A DNA stretch of 64,000 bases from Alteromonas hispanica (GCF_010500915.1 NZ_JAAAWP010000001.1:248001-312000), one strand, 5' to 3'; shown: positions 37,575-47,268, numbered from the stretch's first letter. The notes: a model not told the origin generated them from the letters alone. Numbers and translations are program-made.

Positions 37575-38537
37575 TTATTTGCCAACGTTCTCTCTGCCGT
37601 GGGCAGACATCAAATCCTGCGAAGGTCCTACAGGAATAACCTGGGTTGGGTTGATCATTGTATGGCTGTAGTAATAGTGACGTTTGATATGGTCAAAGTT
37701 TACGGTTTCAGCTATGCCAGGTATTTGGTAAAGCTCTTTCATATAACCGTACAAATTGGGATAGTCGGCTATCTGCTTTTTATCGCATTTAAAGTGACCG
37801 TGATAGACAGGATCGAAACGAATCAGGGTAGTAAACAGCCGCCAGTCCGCTTCCGTAATCGCCTCTCCTAAGAGGTAACGTGAATCAACTAAGCGAGTTT
37901 CAACCACGTCAAGTGCATTGAAAACCGCGTTAAATGCCTCTTCGTATGCCTCTTGCGTGGTCGCAAAGCCAGATTTATACACTCCGTTGTTGATATTGTG
38001 GTAAACCAACTCGTTAACGGTATCAATTTCAGTACGGAGAGATTCTGGATAATAGTCATCCGTGTTCCCCGTCAGAGAATTAAAATCACTGTTTAAAATT
38101 CGGATGATATCTGCCGATTCATTGTTGACAATGGTGTTGTGCTTAGTATCCCAAAGAATTGGAACCGTAACTCGCGTAGTGATAGTAGAATCAACGTGGG
38201 TATAGAGTTGGTGGGCAAAGTCGAAATCAAACAGTTTGTCTTTTGTGGAGCCTGGGTAGTTGCCAAACTCCCAGCCCTTATCCAACATTTCGGGATGTAC
38301 GACAGACACGCCTATATGGGATTCCAGCCCTTTTAGCTTGCGAAATATTAGCGTTCTATGTGCCCACGGACACGCCAAAGATACATAAAGATGATAACGA
38401 CCACTCTCAGGTTGGAATTTGTCATGGTCTTCGCTAATACGGTCGCGAAATTTACTCGCCTGACGCTCAAATTTACCGCCGCTTTTATCCGTGTCGTACC
38501 ATTTGTCTTGCCATTTACCGTCTACTAAAAGTCCCAT
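37575..38537 (-). CDS. yqjG: Glutathionyl-hydroquinone reductase (Xi-class GST)
   Basis: A 320-residue Xi-class glutathione transferase. The catalytic motif CPWAHRTLI is near residues 54-62 with Cys as nucleophile, and a C-terminal all-helical GST domain follows (LLGEAITEADWRLFTTLIRFD near 221-241). The family reduces glutathionyl-hydroquinones to hydroquinones plus oxidised glutathione in the cytoplasm. It probably leads a two-gene operon with pirin. Symbol is by family resemblance. Confidence 0.93.
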   Translation of the reverse strand: MGLLVDGKWQDKWYDTDKSGGKFERQASKFRDRISEDHDKFQPESGRYHLYVSLACPWAHRTLIFRKLKGLESHIGVSVVHPEMLDKGWEFGNYPGSTKDKLFDFDFAHQLYTHVDSTITTRVTVPILWDTKHNTIVNNESADIIRILNSDFNSLTGNTDDYYPESLRTEIDTVNELVYHNINNGVYKSGFATTQEAYEEAFNAVFNALDVVETRLVDSRYLLGEAITEADWRLFTTLIRFDPVYHGHFKCDKKQIADYPNLYGYMKELYQIPGIAETVNFDHIKRHYYYSHTMINPTQVIPVGPSQDLMSAHGRENVGK

Positions 38538-38865
38538 TGCAATACCTTTCTGTGATTTCAGTTTTTAACAGCGCATATTTTTACATGTATTAAGTAGAAC
38601 GTATGTTGACTTAATACGGATTTATTATTCGAAAAAAGCTAAAATAGAAAGGTAAAAACCAAGCGTATTGCAATATTATATGGCGCAACTTTTTAGTTTG
38701 TAGCGTTGGTTGATATTCTACGCAACTTGCAAATTTACGTCGTTTTGCTTATTTTGCTCGGCTTTAAAAGTGGGTGGGACCAATCACATTGTCTTTAATT
38801 GTAATTAACACGTTTGGTTTGCGCTAAAAACACTTTCACGACTAATCTTTATTATTGGAAATAAC
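38538..38865. other. Divergent intergenic stretch, no gene
   Basis: About 330 AT-rich bases between the reductase gene and tcdA. It must hold promoters for both. I see no strong operator or credible short gene. Confidence 0.5.
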
Positions 38866-39642
38866 ATGTCTGAAGATCCTCGCCTTGGCGGCATTGTTCG
38901 TCTATATGGTGCAGAAAACACAAATGTTCTCGCTAACAGTCACGTTGCCGTTGTCGGCATTGGCGGTGTGGGCAGCTGGACTGCAGAAGCACTGGCCCGC
39001 TCGGGCATTGGCACAATTACACTTGTGGATTTAGATGATGTATGTGTCACCAATACTAATCGCCAGATTCACGCATTAGACAATACAGTTGGCGAGCCCA
39101 AAGTGGAGGTTATGGCAGCGCGAATTAAGCAAATAAACCCATCGTGCCGTGTAAATATCATCGAAGATTTTGTTACCCCAGACAATACGCCAGAGCTGCT
39201 CACGAAGAACATGCACATGGTGGTAGACGCTACAGATAGTATTCGCGCCAAAGCGGCGATGATAGCGCATTGTAAACGCAATAAAATTCCTATCGTTACT
39301 GTTGGTGGAGCTGGCGGGCAGATAGATCCAACGCAAGTTACTCGCGGCGATTTAGCAAAAACTACGCAGGATCCTCTGGCCGCAAAGTTACGCAGTGAGC
39401 TACGGCGAAATTATAATTTCAGTAAAAACCCAAAACGTCGTTTTGGTGTCGAATGTATATATTCTACAGAGCAGCTTCGTTACCCCCAGCCAGACGGCTC
39501 GGTATGTTTCAGTAAATCTGCAATGGAAGGCGGCACCCGTCTTGATTGTGCAGGCGGCTTCGGTGCGGTGGTAACGGTAACCGCTACGTTTGGTATGTTT
39601 GCGGCTGCTAGCGTGGTTAATCGATTAACAGGTCAAAAATAA
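38866..39642 (+). CDS. tcdA: tRNA threonylcarbamoyladenosine dehydratase
   Basis: A 258-residue E1/ThiF-like ATP-dependent enzyme (also called CsdL/YgdL). It has the nucleotide-binding GIGGVGSWTAEALARSGIG near residues 32-50, DLDDVCVTNTNRQ near 57-69 and DATDSIRAKAA near 124-134. It makes cyclic t6A at position 37 of tRNAs that read ANN codons. It stands alone on this strand. No csdA/csdE partner genes are seen nearby. Confidence 0.95.
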   Translation: MSEDPRLGGIVRLYGAENTNVLANSHVAVVGIGGVGSWTAEALARSGIGTITLVDLDDVCVTNTNRQIHALDNTVGEPKVEVMAARIKQINPSCRVNIIEDFVTPDNTPELLTKNMHMVVDATDSIRAKAAMIAHCKRNKIPIVTVGGAGGQIDPTQVTRGDLAKTTQDPLAAKLRSELRRNYNFSKNPKRRFGVECIYSTEQLRYPQPDGSVCFSKSAMEGGTRLDCAGGFGAVVTVTATFGMFAAASVVNRLTGQK

Positions 39643-39757
39643 ATACGAATTATCAAGTTACGTTACTACGCACAACCTGATATATTTTTCTATTATATGC
39701 TTCAAATGATAAGAACATGATACATCCACTAGCTGTATCGTTAATAAGGAGAAAGCT

Positions 39758-40165
39758 TTGTCACCTGAAGAACTCGAGAAACTCATGGCTGATTGTGCAG
39801 CCGACGCTAAAGTAGTCGCATCAACAGAGTTTGACGTTACGCTTGATGACACACCAGAAAGTATTTCGGCAGTCGATGATATCTTACTTAGTTTTATAGA
39901 CAAATTTCACGATCAGGCGCTGGAAGATGAGGCGGTGTTTACTATCTGTAATATCTTTGGGGCCTATGTAGGTGAGATCCTAAAAGCGCAGCTCGATGGC
40001 GAATGGATATATGACCAATCAAATCCACAAGCGCCGGCGGTATTTTTACGCGTTGGAACAAATACGTACGCCCTTGCAGGTATTTGTTACGAGCGCTTAG
40101 TGAATGATAGTCAAGTGAGTGTCCATTCATACTATGAGCAAGCGCTAGAAAACCACAAGCACTAA
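39758..40165 (+). CDS. Hypothetical protein with TTG start
   Basis: A 135-residue soluble acidic protein I do not recognise. The start codon is TTG, chosen because AAGGAG lies just 6 nt upstream; the next in-frame methionine would remove conserved-looking N-terminal residues. It has no signal peptide or membrane helix. A central region (IFGAYVGEILKAQLDGEWIYD) resembles short immunity- or DUF-type proteins, but this is too weak to assign. It follows tcdA by about 115 bp and ends before a nested hairpin. Confidence 0.7.
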   Translation: MSPEELEKLMADCAADAKVVASTEFDVTLDDTPESISAVDDILLSFIDKFHDQALEDEAVFTICNIFGAYVGEILKAQLDGEWIYDQSNPQAPAVFLRVGTNTYALAGICYERLVNDSQVSVHSYYEQALENHKH

Positions 40166-40177
40166 CGCAGCGTTAAT

Positions 40178-40224
40178 GAAAACTTATTAGTGAGTCCCTT
40201 ACAAGGGCGTGCTGGTAAGTTTTC
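40178..40224. terminator. Nested hairpin between convergent genes
   Basis: Outer arms GAAAACTTA (40178-40186) and TAAGTTTTC (40216-40224) enclose an inner hairpin CCCT-TACA-AGGG (40196-40207). It lies between the convergent genes ending at 40165 and 40296 and may end both transcripts, or be part of a small RNA. Confidence 0.45.
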
Positions 40225-40295
40225 AGATTGCGACTTAGCGATTTTTATTTGGCTGGTGTGATCTAGCTAGTATTAATTCAAGAATTACAGCTAGT

Positions 40296-40829
40296 CTATT
40301 TTAGCGCATCGTCGCTACTGTTATCCTCACCTTTACTTTGTGTATTCTTTTCATCTTTTCCCACTTCAGGTGTGGCCCAATCTTCGATCATCCACTTAAG
40401 ATGTCTACTACGGGTAACGACATAAAGTGTTATTGTATAAAGCAATATCTTTAATGCGGTCACCAACTCAAACCCCCAGTGATGATGCATTAGGTAATAC
40501 ATCTGACCTGTCAGCAACACAAGCACCCCAACTTGTATAAAAGGCAGCACAAAATGTCGCCAGCCTAGCCAATTCCGCTTCCAGAGACGCTCTCGTTGGC
40601 TTATTAGCACTAAACTTGTTAGTACAGGTAAACTGGCTACTAGGTTAAGACCAAGCGCTTCTTTTTGTGGATAGAAAAATGCCAGCAACTCTGTGGTTTG
40701 TGACCGTGATACCACGGAGAAGATAAACACCAGCCAATCTACGCACAGCAGTAACAATAGAAAATATAACCATGATGGAGCGAGAATGCGTCCCGATTCA
40801 TCGTAGTGTTTAAGCGGTAGTTTTAGCAT
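40296..40829 (-). CDS. DUF2919 family inner-membrane protein
   Basis: A 177-residue protein with about four membrane helices. The YDESGRILAPSWLYFLLLLLCVDWLVFI start and the later LWKRNWLGWRHFV match the DUF2919 (YfeZ-type) family. The C-terminal tail is charged and probably cytoplasmic. No function is known for the family. It is a single gene convergent with the unknown TTG-start gene. Confidence 0.75.
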   Translation of the reverse strand: MLKLPLKHYDESGRILAPSWLYFLLLLLCVDWLVFIFSVVSRSQTTELLAFFYPQKEALGLNLVASLPVLTSLVLISQRERLWKRNWLGWRHFVLPFIQVGVLVLLTGQMYYLMHHHWGFELVTALKILLYTITLYVVTRSRHLKWMIEDWATPEVGKDEKNTQSKGEDNSSDDALK

Positions 40830-40853
40830 TTTTCGTCCGGGTCTTTTGATTTA

Positions 40854-40881
40854 TGTCTTATGGCTTATGGCTTATGGCTTA
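40854..40881. repeat. 7-bp tandem repeat TGGCTTA
   Basis: Three perfect copies of TGGCTTA (40861-40881) follow an imperfect copy TGTCTTA (40854-40860). Short repeats like this can vary in number by slippage. It lies about 25 bp upstream of the DUF2919 start codon. Confidence 0.8.
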
Positions 40882-41155
40882 TAAAATGTTGTGTTTATTT
40901 AAGAAGTAATAGCATCACCGAAAGGTTGTGGTTACATACTCGAATATTTCAATTTTGTTGCCCGTGATGAGCTTTTCCGCTTGCGCGTGTTTCATCGCGT
41001 TTGATAAAAGGAGGTGGGGTTATTTTCTCAAAAACAAAGCACAAATCTGTGAGAATCTGTTTTCAATAGTAAAACTGTCGTTAATGCTTAACCTCAGTTT
41101 ACTAAATTAATTAAATAATGAGGCATTCTGTACTGTGTTATGAAAAGACTTGCTG

Positions 41156-41161
41156 TATAAT
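41156..41161 (+). promoter_or_regulatory. Possible rimO -10 element TATAAT
   Basis: A consensus TATAAT lies 45 bp before the rimO start, preceded directly by TG. No clear -35 is seen. Confidence 0.4.
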
Positions 41162-41205
41162 TCGCGCCCATTTTAAGCACAGTCATTGGCTAGGTGAAAT
41201 TTTAG

Positions 41206-42645
41206 ATGACAGTAGAAACGTTTAATCCGAATAAAGTGACCAACAGCACTACAACGCTTGAAACGCCTGTTAAGGTGTTGCAAGAATCAACGCCAAAAAA
41301 TACCAGTAATGGAAGTCGCATCGGTTTCGTCTCGTTAGGTTGTCCGAAGAACCTAGTTGACTCAGAGCGTATTCTTACACAACTTCGTACTGAAGGTTAT
41401 GATGTTGTGCCCACATACAACGATGCTGACTTAGTGATTGTAAATACCTGCGGCTTTATCGATGCTGCGGTTGAAGAATCACTCGATACCATTGGTGAGG
41501 CGCTTAAAGAAAATGGTAAAGTCATTGTAACCGGTTGCTTAGGCATTAAAGAAGATGAAATACGTGAGGTTCATCCTAATGTTTTGGCTATCACTGGTCC
41601 ACACGCTTATGAAACTGTGGTAGAACAAGTACACGAACACCTACCAAAGCCATCCCATAATCCTTTTGCAGACCTTGTACCCGATCACGGTGTGAAATTG
41701 ACCCCACGTCATTATGCGTACCTGAAAATATCTGAAGGCTGCAATCACAGATGCACGTTTTGTATTATTCCTTCAATGCGCGGCGACCTTGTAAGCCGTC
41801 CTGTAGGTAATGTACTTGACGAAGCAAAGCGCTTGAAAGATGCCGGTGTAAAAGAGTTGCTGGTTATCTCGCAAGATACCAGTGCATACGGTGTGGATGT
41901 GAAGCACAGAACTGGCTTTTGGAACGGAATGCCGGTAAAAACACACATGCAGCAACTCTGCGAAAAGCTGGGCGAAATTGGTATTTGGGTACGGTTACAT
42001 TACGTATATCCCTACCCTCATGTCGATGAGCTTATCCCGCTAATGAATGAGGGAAAAATTCTTCCTTATCTCGACATTCCGTTTCAGCATGCAAACAAGC
42101 GTATTCTTCGCCTCATGAAGCGTCCTGGCAGTGCCGAACGTGTACTTGAAAGAGTTAAAAAGTGGCGTGAGCAGTGTCCTTCATTGGTAATACGCTCCAC
42201 GTTTATTGTCGGGTTCCCGGGTGAAACGGAAGAAGAGTTTGAGGAACTACTCGAATTTCTAAGAGAAGCGCAGCTAGATCGCGTAGGCGCTTTTGCATAC
42301 TCCCCTGTCGAGGGTGCAAGGGCCAATGATCTTCCCGACCCAGTTCCAGAAGACATCAAACAACAGCGTTTGGCTCGTTTTATGGAAGTTCAGGGCGAAA
42401 TAAGTGCTGCCCGTTTACAAGCACGCATTGGCAATGAATATCAGGTTGTTATCGATTCTGTAGACAGCGAAGGAGCCGTGGGGCGAACCTATGCCGATGC
42501 GCCTGAAGTTGACGGCTTAGTGCACCTTAACGGCGTTTACGATGTTAAACCGGGCGAGAGAGTCTGGGCAGAAGTCATTCATGCAAACGAACACGACGTT
42601 TGGGCTGTGCTCTCTGAAGACCAAGATGAAGAGCACACTGAATAG
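41206..42645 (+). CDS. rimO: Ribosomal protein S12 methylthiotransferase
   Basis: A 479-residue radical-SAM enzyme that adds a methylthio group to an aspartate of ribosomal protein S12. It has the UPF0004 domain ([20 protein letters not shown] near 38-57 with the [4Fe-4S] cysteines), the radical SAM motif CNHRCTFC near residue 181-188, and a C-terminal TRAM domain. The first 37 residues are a Thr/Asn-rich extension not present in E. coli RimO; an ATG with AGGTGA upstream supports this start. It is followed by a strong bidirectional terminator. Confidence 0.96.
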   Translation: MTVETFNPNKVTNSTTTLETPVKVLQESTPKNTSNGSRIGFVSLGCPKNLVDSERILTQLRTEGYDVVPTYNDADLVIVNTCGFIDAAVEESLDTIGEALKENGKVIVTGCLGIKEDEIREVHPNVLAITGPHAYETVVEQVHEHLPKPSHNPFADLVPDHGVKLTPRHYAYLKISEGCNHRCTFCIIPSMRGDLVSRPVGNVLDEAKRLKDAGVKELLVISQDTSAYGVDVKHRTGFWNGMPVKTHMQQLCEKLGEIGIWVRLHYVYPYPHVDELIPLMNEGKILPYLDIPFQHANKRILRLMKRPGSAERVLERVKKWREQCPSLVIRSTFIVGFPGETEEEFEELLEFLREAQLDRVGAFAYSPVEGARANDLPDPVPEDIKQQRLARFMEVQGEISAARLQARIGNEYQVVIDSVDSEGAVGRTYADAPEVDGLVHLNGVYDVKPGERVWAEVIHANEHDVWAVLSEDQDEEHTE

Positions 42646-42668
42646 AGCTTGCTTAACACAGAAACAAA

Positions 42669-42694
42669 AATAAGGCGCTTTTAAGCGCCTTATT
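42669..42694. terminator. Bidirectional terminator between rimO and the SDR gene
   Basis: A stem AATAAGGCGCTT / AAGCGCCTTATT with a very short loop (effectively GCGC-TTTTAA-GCGC). T-rich flanks on both sides fit use by rimO and the convergent dehydrogenase gene. Confidence 0.8.
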
Positions 42695-42742
42695 AATATC
42701 GGTTTATCTCTCTCAAACGGTGTAGCTAGCTAGCAAAGTTAA

Positions 42743-43402
42743 CTACCAGGGTAAAATTTCACCGTTGGAATGCACAAACTGTCCAGTTGTCTCAATCGAC
42801 AGTTCTGCAATTCTTTCAACAAGTCGCTCGGCGCAAGTGGTGGTGTCTATATCGCCCGCACCACCCACCATTTCAGTTTGCACAAACCCTGGGTGTAAAA
42901 GCGCTACCGCTATCCCTTTCGGCTTTAGGTCGTTAGCCAAGGAGACGCCAGCGGCATTTAACGCTGCTTTCGACATTCTGTACCCATAGTAGTTGCCTGA
43001 GGTGTTGTCAGCCATCGACCCCATTCTGCTGGTGATAAGCGCAACCTTGCTACCTGATGCTAGGTTTGGAAGTAGAGTTTGAGTAACGAGAAGCGGGCCA
43101 AGAGCATTCACTCTGAATTGATAATCGATAGTATTTGGGTCCCAGTCTTCTATGGACTCTCTACCTAAAACGCCTGCGTTATTGATTAATAGATCAATGT
43201 TCACATCAGCAAGAGGCGCTAGTTGTTCCGCAAGCGTGTCTGGTTGCGATACGTCAACGCCACTTATAACGTTCACGCCTGCGCCGTTCAGATCATCACA
43301 ACTGTTACGACATGTCGCATACACTTTTGCACCCTGAGCCTTGTACTGCTTTGCAAGCGCTAGCCCTATCCCTCTGTTACCGCCAGTAATGACAACATTC
43401 AT
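42743..43402 (-). CDS. Short-chain dehydrogenase/reductase
   Basis: A 219-residue SDR with the NAD(P)-binding TGGNRGIG (residues 7-14), the NNAGV block near 84-88, and the catalytic Y..xK motif YRMSK near residues 140-144. It resembles the C-factor-like SDR group. It should reduce or oxidise an alcohol or carbonyl; substrate unknown. ATG follows AAGGAG. It sits alone between rimO and kdsB. Confidence 0.9.
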   Translation of the reverse strand: MNVVITGGNRGIGLALAKQYKAQGAKVYATCRNSCDDLNGAGVNVISGVDVSQPDTLAEQLAPLADVNIDLLINNAGVLGRESIEDWDPNTIDYQFRVNALGPLLVTQTLLPNLASGSKVALITSRMGSMADNTSGNYYGYRMSKAALNAAGVSLANDLKPKGIAVALLHPGFVQTEMVGGAGDIDTTTCAERLVERIAELSIETTGQFVHSNGEILPW

Positions 43403-43545
43403 AATAGCTCCTTAAATGTGTATGTGTTTTATATCAGTGATTTGTTTATGTGTATTTCATCAATGCTGGGTGTATGCTTTTCTCTTTGCTCTTAAGTAAA
43501 TTTAAGTAAAACATTGTTACTAAAAAGCCGCCCCCTTATTTCTCA

Positions 43546-44295
43546 TCAGTTTAATGTTGTAAGTAAACGTTCGAGATCTTCTGGGGTATCGATGCCAATG
43601 GGTGGCGATGCGACAGCCTGTTGACAGTGGATGCTGTCGCCATACCACAAGGCTCGCAGTTGCTCTAACGACTCTATTTGCTCTAACGCGCTTGGTTTAT
43701 AATTTACGTATTGCTGAATATATCGTGCCCGGTAAGCATAAATACCGATATGACGATGATAAAGCGAAGTATTAGCATCGTTTTTATCTGCCATCATTCT
43801 GTCTCGCTCAAAAGGTATAGGCGAGCGGGAAAAGTAGATTGCTTCATCGTTTGTGTTAACTACAACTTTCACAATATTAGGGTTAAACACATCATCTGTT
43901 GCGGTTACGGGCGTTGTCAGTGTAGCCATGTCACACTGAGTTGCGTTTGTAAGATTAAGGGCAACCTGACGAATATTTTCAGCGGGTATAAAGGGCTCAT
44001 CGCCTTGAACGTTCACCACAATGGCATCATCATTCAGCGCCATTTTCTCTACCACTTCGGCAATTCTTTCTGTGCCTGATTGGTGATCGCTTGATGTCAT
44101 GCATACTGTACTAAAGGCTTTAGCCACTTCTTCAATACGAGCATCGTCAGTTGCCACGATAACGTTTTCTGCACCTGCTTCTGTGGCTCTCTCAACGACA
44201 TGCTGAATCATGGGCTTACCGTTAATTAATGCTAATGGCTTACCGGGAAAGCGACTAGATCCATATCTTGCCGGAATAATTACTGTAAAAGCCAT
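43546..44295 (-). CDS. kdsB: 3-deoxy-manno-octulosonate cytidylyltransferase
   Basis: A 249-residue CMP-Kdo synthetase. It has the nucleotide-binding [27 protein letters not shown] start and the [16 protein letters not shown] block near 97-112. It activates Kdo for lipopolysaccharide inner-core assembly. It is the last gene of the comEC-msbA-lpxK-ycaR-kdsB run and starts 12 bp after ycaR, as in many Gammaproteobacteria. Confidence 0.97.
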   Translation of the reverse strand: MAFTVIIPARYGSSRFPGKPLALINGKPMIQHVVERATEAGAENVIVATDDARIEEVAKAFSTVCMTSSDHQSGTERIAEVVEKMALNDDAIVVNVQGDEPFIPAENIRQVALNLTNATQCDMATLTTPVTATDDVFNPNIVKVVVNTNDEAIYFSRSPIPFERDRMMADKNDANTSLYHRHIGIYAYRARYIQQYVNYKPSALEQIESLEQLRALWYGDSIHCQQAVASPPIGIDTPEDLERLLTTLN

Positions 44296-44307
44296 AATTG
44301 TTTTACC

Positions 44308-44502
44308 TTAGCGAGTCTCGTCTACTTGTTCTAATGACAGGGTTGTAGCCTTGCTCTCAATAAGCACGGGGATGCCTTCTTTAATGTCGTACGCTAAGCG
44401 ATCGAAACGGCAGACTAACCTTGCATTAGACTCATCTAATACCAGCTTTCCCTTACACACGGGGCATGCTAAAACGTCTAATAGCTTTTTATCAAATGCC
44501 AT
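44308..44502 (-). CDS. ycaR: Trm112-family protein YcaR
   Basis: A 64-residue protein with the N-terminal FDKKLLDVLACPVCKGKLVLD and C-terminal DIKEGIPVLIES typical of the YcaR/Trm112 family. The start at 44502 is chosen because AAGGA lies 8 nt upstream; a longer frame is possible. It overlaps the end of lpxK by 11 bp. The function of the bacterial family member is not settled, though its place in the LPS gene run is conserved. Confidence 0.9.
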   Translation of the reverse strand: MAFDKKLLDVLACPVCKGKLVLDESNARLVCRFDRLAYDIKEGIPVLIESKATTLSLEQVDETR

Positions 44503-45523
44503 TCTCATTTTCCTTTTCATTGCTTTGAACCGTCAATCCGCAGTTCAACAGCTTATTTGTAATCAGATTGAAAAATTGATTGTCGATGTTTGCTGTTACA
44601 GGCAAAAACCAGCAGTCTTTATGTGCAAAAGCCGACACCTTTACCGCATCTTTCTCTGTCATTATGACTGTTTCAGTGGGTATATCGTCAACAGTAAAGT
44701 CATGATGGTCGGGAAACGCACGGGCAGAATTGAGCTTTAAACCCAAATTCTCTAGCTGAGAAAAAAAGCGCTGTGGCGAGCCTATTCCCGCAAGTGCACT
44801 CACTGGGCTATCACGAAAACTGTCTGACGATATCTGTCGCTGCCTATCTTTAACATTGATCAAATTGCCTGGTTCTAAGGACATTAGAAACTGCGCTGCA
44901 CACGGTTGAGATAACTGTGGCATTTCTGCGCTGTTATGTATAAGTGCATCTACAGTTTCGAGGCGCCATTTCCCCTCACGCAAAGGCCCCATAGGTAATA
45001 AAAAACCGCTACCTACTAACCTATCATCCATTACTATTAATTCAACGTCTCGTGATAACGCATAGTGCTGTAGACCATCATCACAAATGATGAGGTCGCT
45101 CTGACATTGTTCGACAAGATAGGTTGCACCGCGCACGCGGTTAGGGTCGATGACCACATCGCAGCCACTGCGACCGGCCAATAATCGGGGTTCATCACCA
45201 ACGTGTTTTGCTTCGTCGTTTTCACTTACTTTTCGCGGATAAAAATCTGATTTACCGCCATAACCTCGACTTAAAATACCAACCTTTACACCTTTATTTT
45301 TGAAGTATCCGGCAAGTGCCAATACTACGGGAGTTTTGCCATTACCCCCTACTGATATATTTCCAACGACAATAACGGGAGCGTCTACTTTTACCGATTG
45401 TTTAACGCCAATAGCATACAGCCAACGGCGAAGCGCAGAAATCAGATAAAAAAGCAGGGCAAGCGGAGATAGCAACCACACTAAGGGATGGCCGCTATAC
45501 CACTTTTTTTCAATATCACTCAC
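44492..45523 (-). CDS. lpxK: Tetraacyldisaccharide 4'-kinase
   Basis: A 343-residue inner-membrane-associated kinase of lipid A synthesis. It has an N-terminal hydrophobic anchor (about 13-28), the Walker-A-like GNISVGGNGKTPVV near 54-67 and DDGLQHYALSRDVELIVMD near 147-165. It phosphorylates the 4' position of the lipid A disaccharide. Its start overlaps the msbA stop by 4 bp (ATGA), so they are translationally coupled. Confidence 0.97.
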   Translation of the reverse strand: MSDIEKKWYSGHPLVWLLSPLALLFYLISALRRWLYAIGVKQSVKVDAPVIVVGNISVGGNGKTPVVLALAGYFKNKGVKVGILSRGYGGKSDFYPRKVSENDEAKHVGDEPRLLAGRSGCDVVIDPNRVRGATYLVEQCQSDLIICDDGLQHYALSRDVELIVMDDRLVGSGFLLPMGPLREGKWRLETVDALIHNSAEMPQLSQPCAAQFLMSLEPGNLINVKDRQRQISSDSFRDSPVSALAGIGSPQRFFSQLENLGLKLNSARAFPDHHDFTVDDIPTETVIMTEKDAVKVSAFAHKDCWFLPVTANIDNQFFNLITNKLLNCGLTVQSNEKENENGI

Positions 45524-47268
45524 TTACTATCACCAAATTGCAAAGCATGTAGTTGGGCGTAGTGCCCCTTTTTAGCCAGCAACTCACTATGACTGCCCTT
45601 TTCAATAATTTTGCCTTGTTCGACCACCATAATAGCATCAGCATTTTCAATGGTTGATAATCTATGGGCCACCACAATACTGGTACAACGTTTTTGCAGT
45701 GTTTCCAATGCATCTTGAATGAGTTTCTCAGACTCCGTATCAAGTGCAGATGTTGCCTCGTCAAGGATAAGAATAGGTGCCTCGGCCAAAATAGCTCTGG
45801 CAATGGCAATGCGCTGTCGTTGCCCACCCGAGAGCATAAGGCCATTCTCACCTATCACCGTGTCCATGCCATCGGGTAAATTCGCTAAGAACTCGTCTAC
45901 ATGTGCCATTTGGGCGGCATGCTCTATATCTTTGCGAGAAACACTTTCCTTTGCGCCGTAGGCAATATTATTGGCAATACTGTCGTTAAATAGTGTGACA
46001 TTTTGAGAAACCACTGCAAACTGGGCGCGTAGAGATTTAAGGTCAATACTATTGAGCGCTTTATCATCAAGACGAATTTCTCCTTCTTGAGGCACGTAAA
46101 AACGTGTAAGCAGAGAAGAAATCGTAGATTTCCCACTGCCTGAACGGCCTACCAAGGCAATAGACTGACCAGGGTTGGCAGTGAATGACACGTTCGATAA
46201 AGCTGGCGTTTGTTTGCCTGGGTAATAAAAAGTGACATCATCAAACTCTAATTTACCTGCTGCACGGTCAAGCTTTTCTGAGCCTGAGTCTTCTTCATCT
46301 TGCTGGTCGAGTATCTCAAAAATACTCGCACATGCAGCCATTCCTTTCTGAAATTGATTGTTGATGGTGGTGAGCTGTTTCAAAGGTTTTAGCAACATAA
46401 CCATACAGAACACAACGTTAATAAATACGCCGGCAGTAAGTTGCTCTAACATGCCCGGGGTGCTGGCAATAAACAAAACTACCGCCAGTGCTATTGAAGC
46501 AATTACCTGAATAGAGGACACACTGAGAATTTGCGTTACCGACAGCTTCATGGTTTGCTGGCGATTATGATTGTTTTTTTGCTTAAACCTGTCCTGCTCT
46601 ATTTTTTGACCACCAAACATGAGAACCACCTTGTGTCCTCTTACTGCTTGCTCGACTGACGATGTCAAATTGCCCATAGATTGCTGAATGTTCTTACTCA
46701 CCATTCTAAAACGCTTGCTAACAAACGCGACAATAACGGCAACTAATGGCCCAATGAGAAGAAAAATAAGCGAGAGCTGCCACGAGTAGTAAAACATAAC
46801 ACCTAATAGGCCAATAACGAGAGCCCCCTCTCGTATAAGCGTAAGTAAGGCTTTACCCGACGCGTTAGCCACTTGCTCCGTATCGTAAGTAACCTTACTA
46901 ATCAAACCACCTACGGCATGATTGTCGTGAAACTCAACGGGTAAATGAATATATTTGTCAAACAATTGCTGTCGCATACGCATAACAACTTGAGCACCAA
47001 TCCAACTTAGCGTGTAGGTACCTAAAAAGTTGAATATACCTCTAAGTAGAAACAGCGGAACTATGGCATACGCTGCTAGTCTTAAATATTCGTGGTCGTT
47101 TTTGCCTAGCGATTCATCAATCATAGGCTGAAGTTGTGCAAACACAAACGTATCAACTGCCGAGTAACCTATCATTCCTATGATGGCGAAAACGAAAGGC
47201 ACTTTGTATGCTTTTAGATAGTTTAAAAAGCGTTTAATTTGAAAATCCGAGGCTTCGGTTTGCTGCAT
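45520..47268 (-). CDS. msbA: Lipid A export ABC transporter MsbA
   Basis: A 582-residue half-transporter with six N-terminal membrane helices and a C-terminal ATPase. Walker A GRSGSGKST is near residues 376-384, the signature LSGGQRQRIAIARAIL near 481-496 and Walker B ILILDEATSALD near 500-511. The homodimer flips lipid A-core across the inner membrane. It is in the conserved order comEC-msbA-lpxK. About 190 bp separate it from comEC, enough for its own promoter. Confidence 0.97.
   Translation of the reverse strand: MQQTEASDFQIKRFLNYLKAYKVPFVFAIIGMIGYSAVDTFVFAQLQPMIDESLGKNDHEYLRLAAYAIVPLFLLRGIFNFLGTYTLSWIGAQVVMRMRQQLFDKYIHLPVEFHDNHAVGGLISKVTYDTEQVANASGKALLTLIREGALVIGLLGVMFYYSWQLSLIFLLIGPLVAVIVAFVSKRFRMVSKNIQQSMGNLTSSVEQAVRGHKVVLMFGGQKIEQDRFKQKNNHNRQQTMKLSVTQILSVSSIQVIASIALAVVLFIASTPGMLEQLTAGVFINVVFCMVMLLKPLKQLTTINNQFQKGMAACASIFEILDQQDEEDSGSEKLDRAAGKLEFDDVTFYYPGKQTPALSNVSFTANPGQSIALVGRSGSGKSTISSLLTRFYVPQEGEIRLDDKALNSIDLKSLRAQFAVVSQNVTLFNDSIANNIAYGAKESVSRKDIEHAAQMAHVDEFLANLPDGMDTVIGENGLMLSGGQRQRIAIARAILAEAPILILDEATSALDTESEKLIQDALETLQKRCTSIVVAHRLSTIENADAIMVVEQGKIIEKGSHSELLAKKGHYAQLHALQFGDSK

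Larger units (their letters stand above)
40830..41205. other. Divergent intergenic stretch before rimO
   Basis: About 375 bases holding a short tandem repeat near 40854 and a possible rimO promoter near 41156. A short plus-strand frame at 40928-41110 has no ribosome site and is not called. Confidence 0.5.

Noticed and set aside
40928..41110. 60-codon plus-strand frame before rimO
   Set aside because: No ribosome site or domain; it lies in the expected promoter region.
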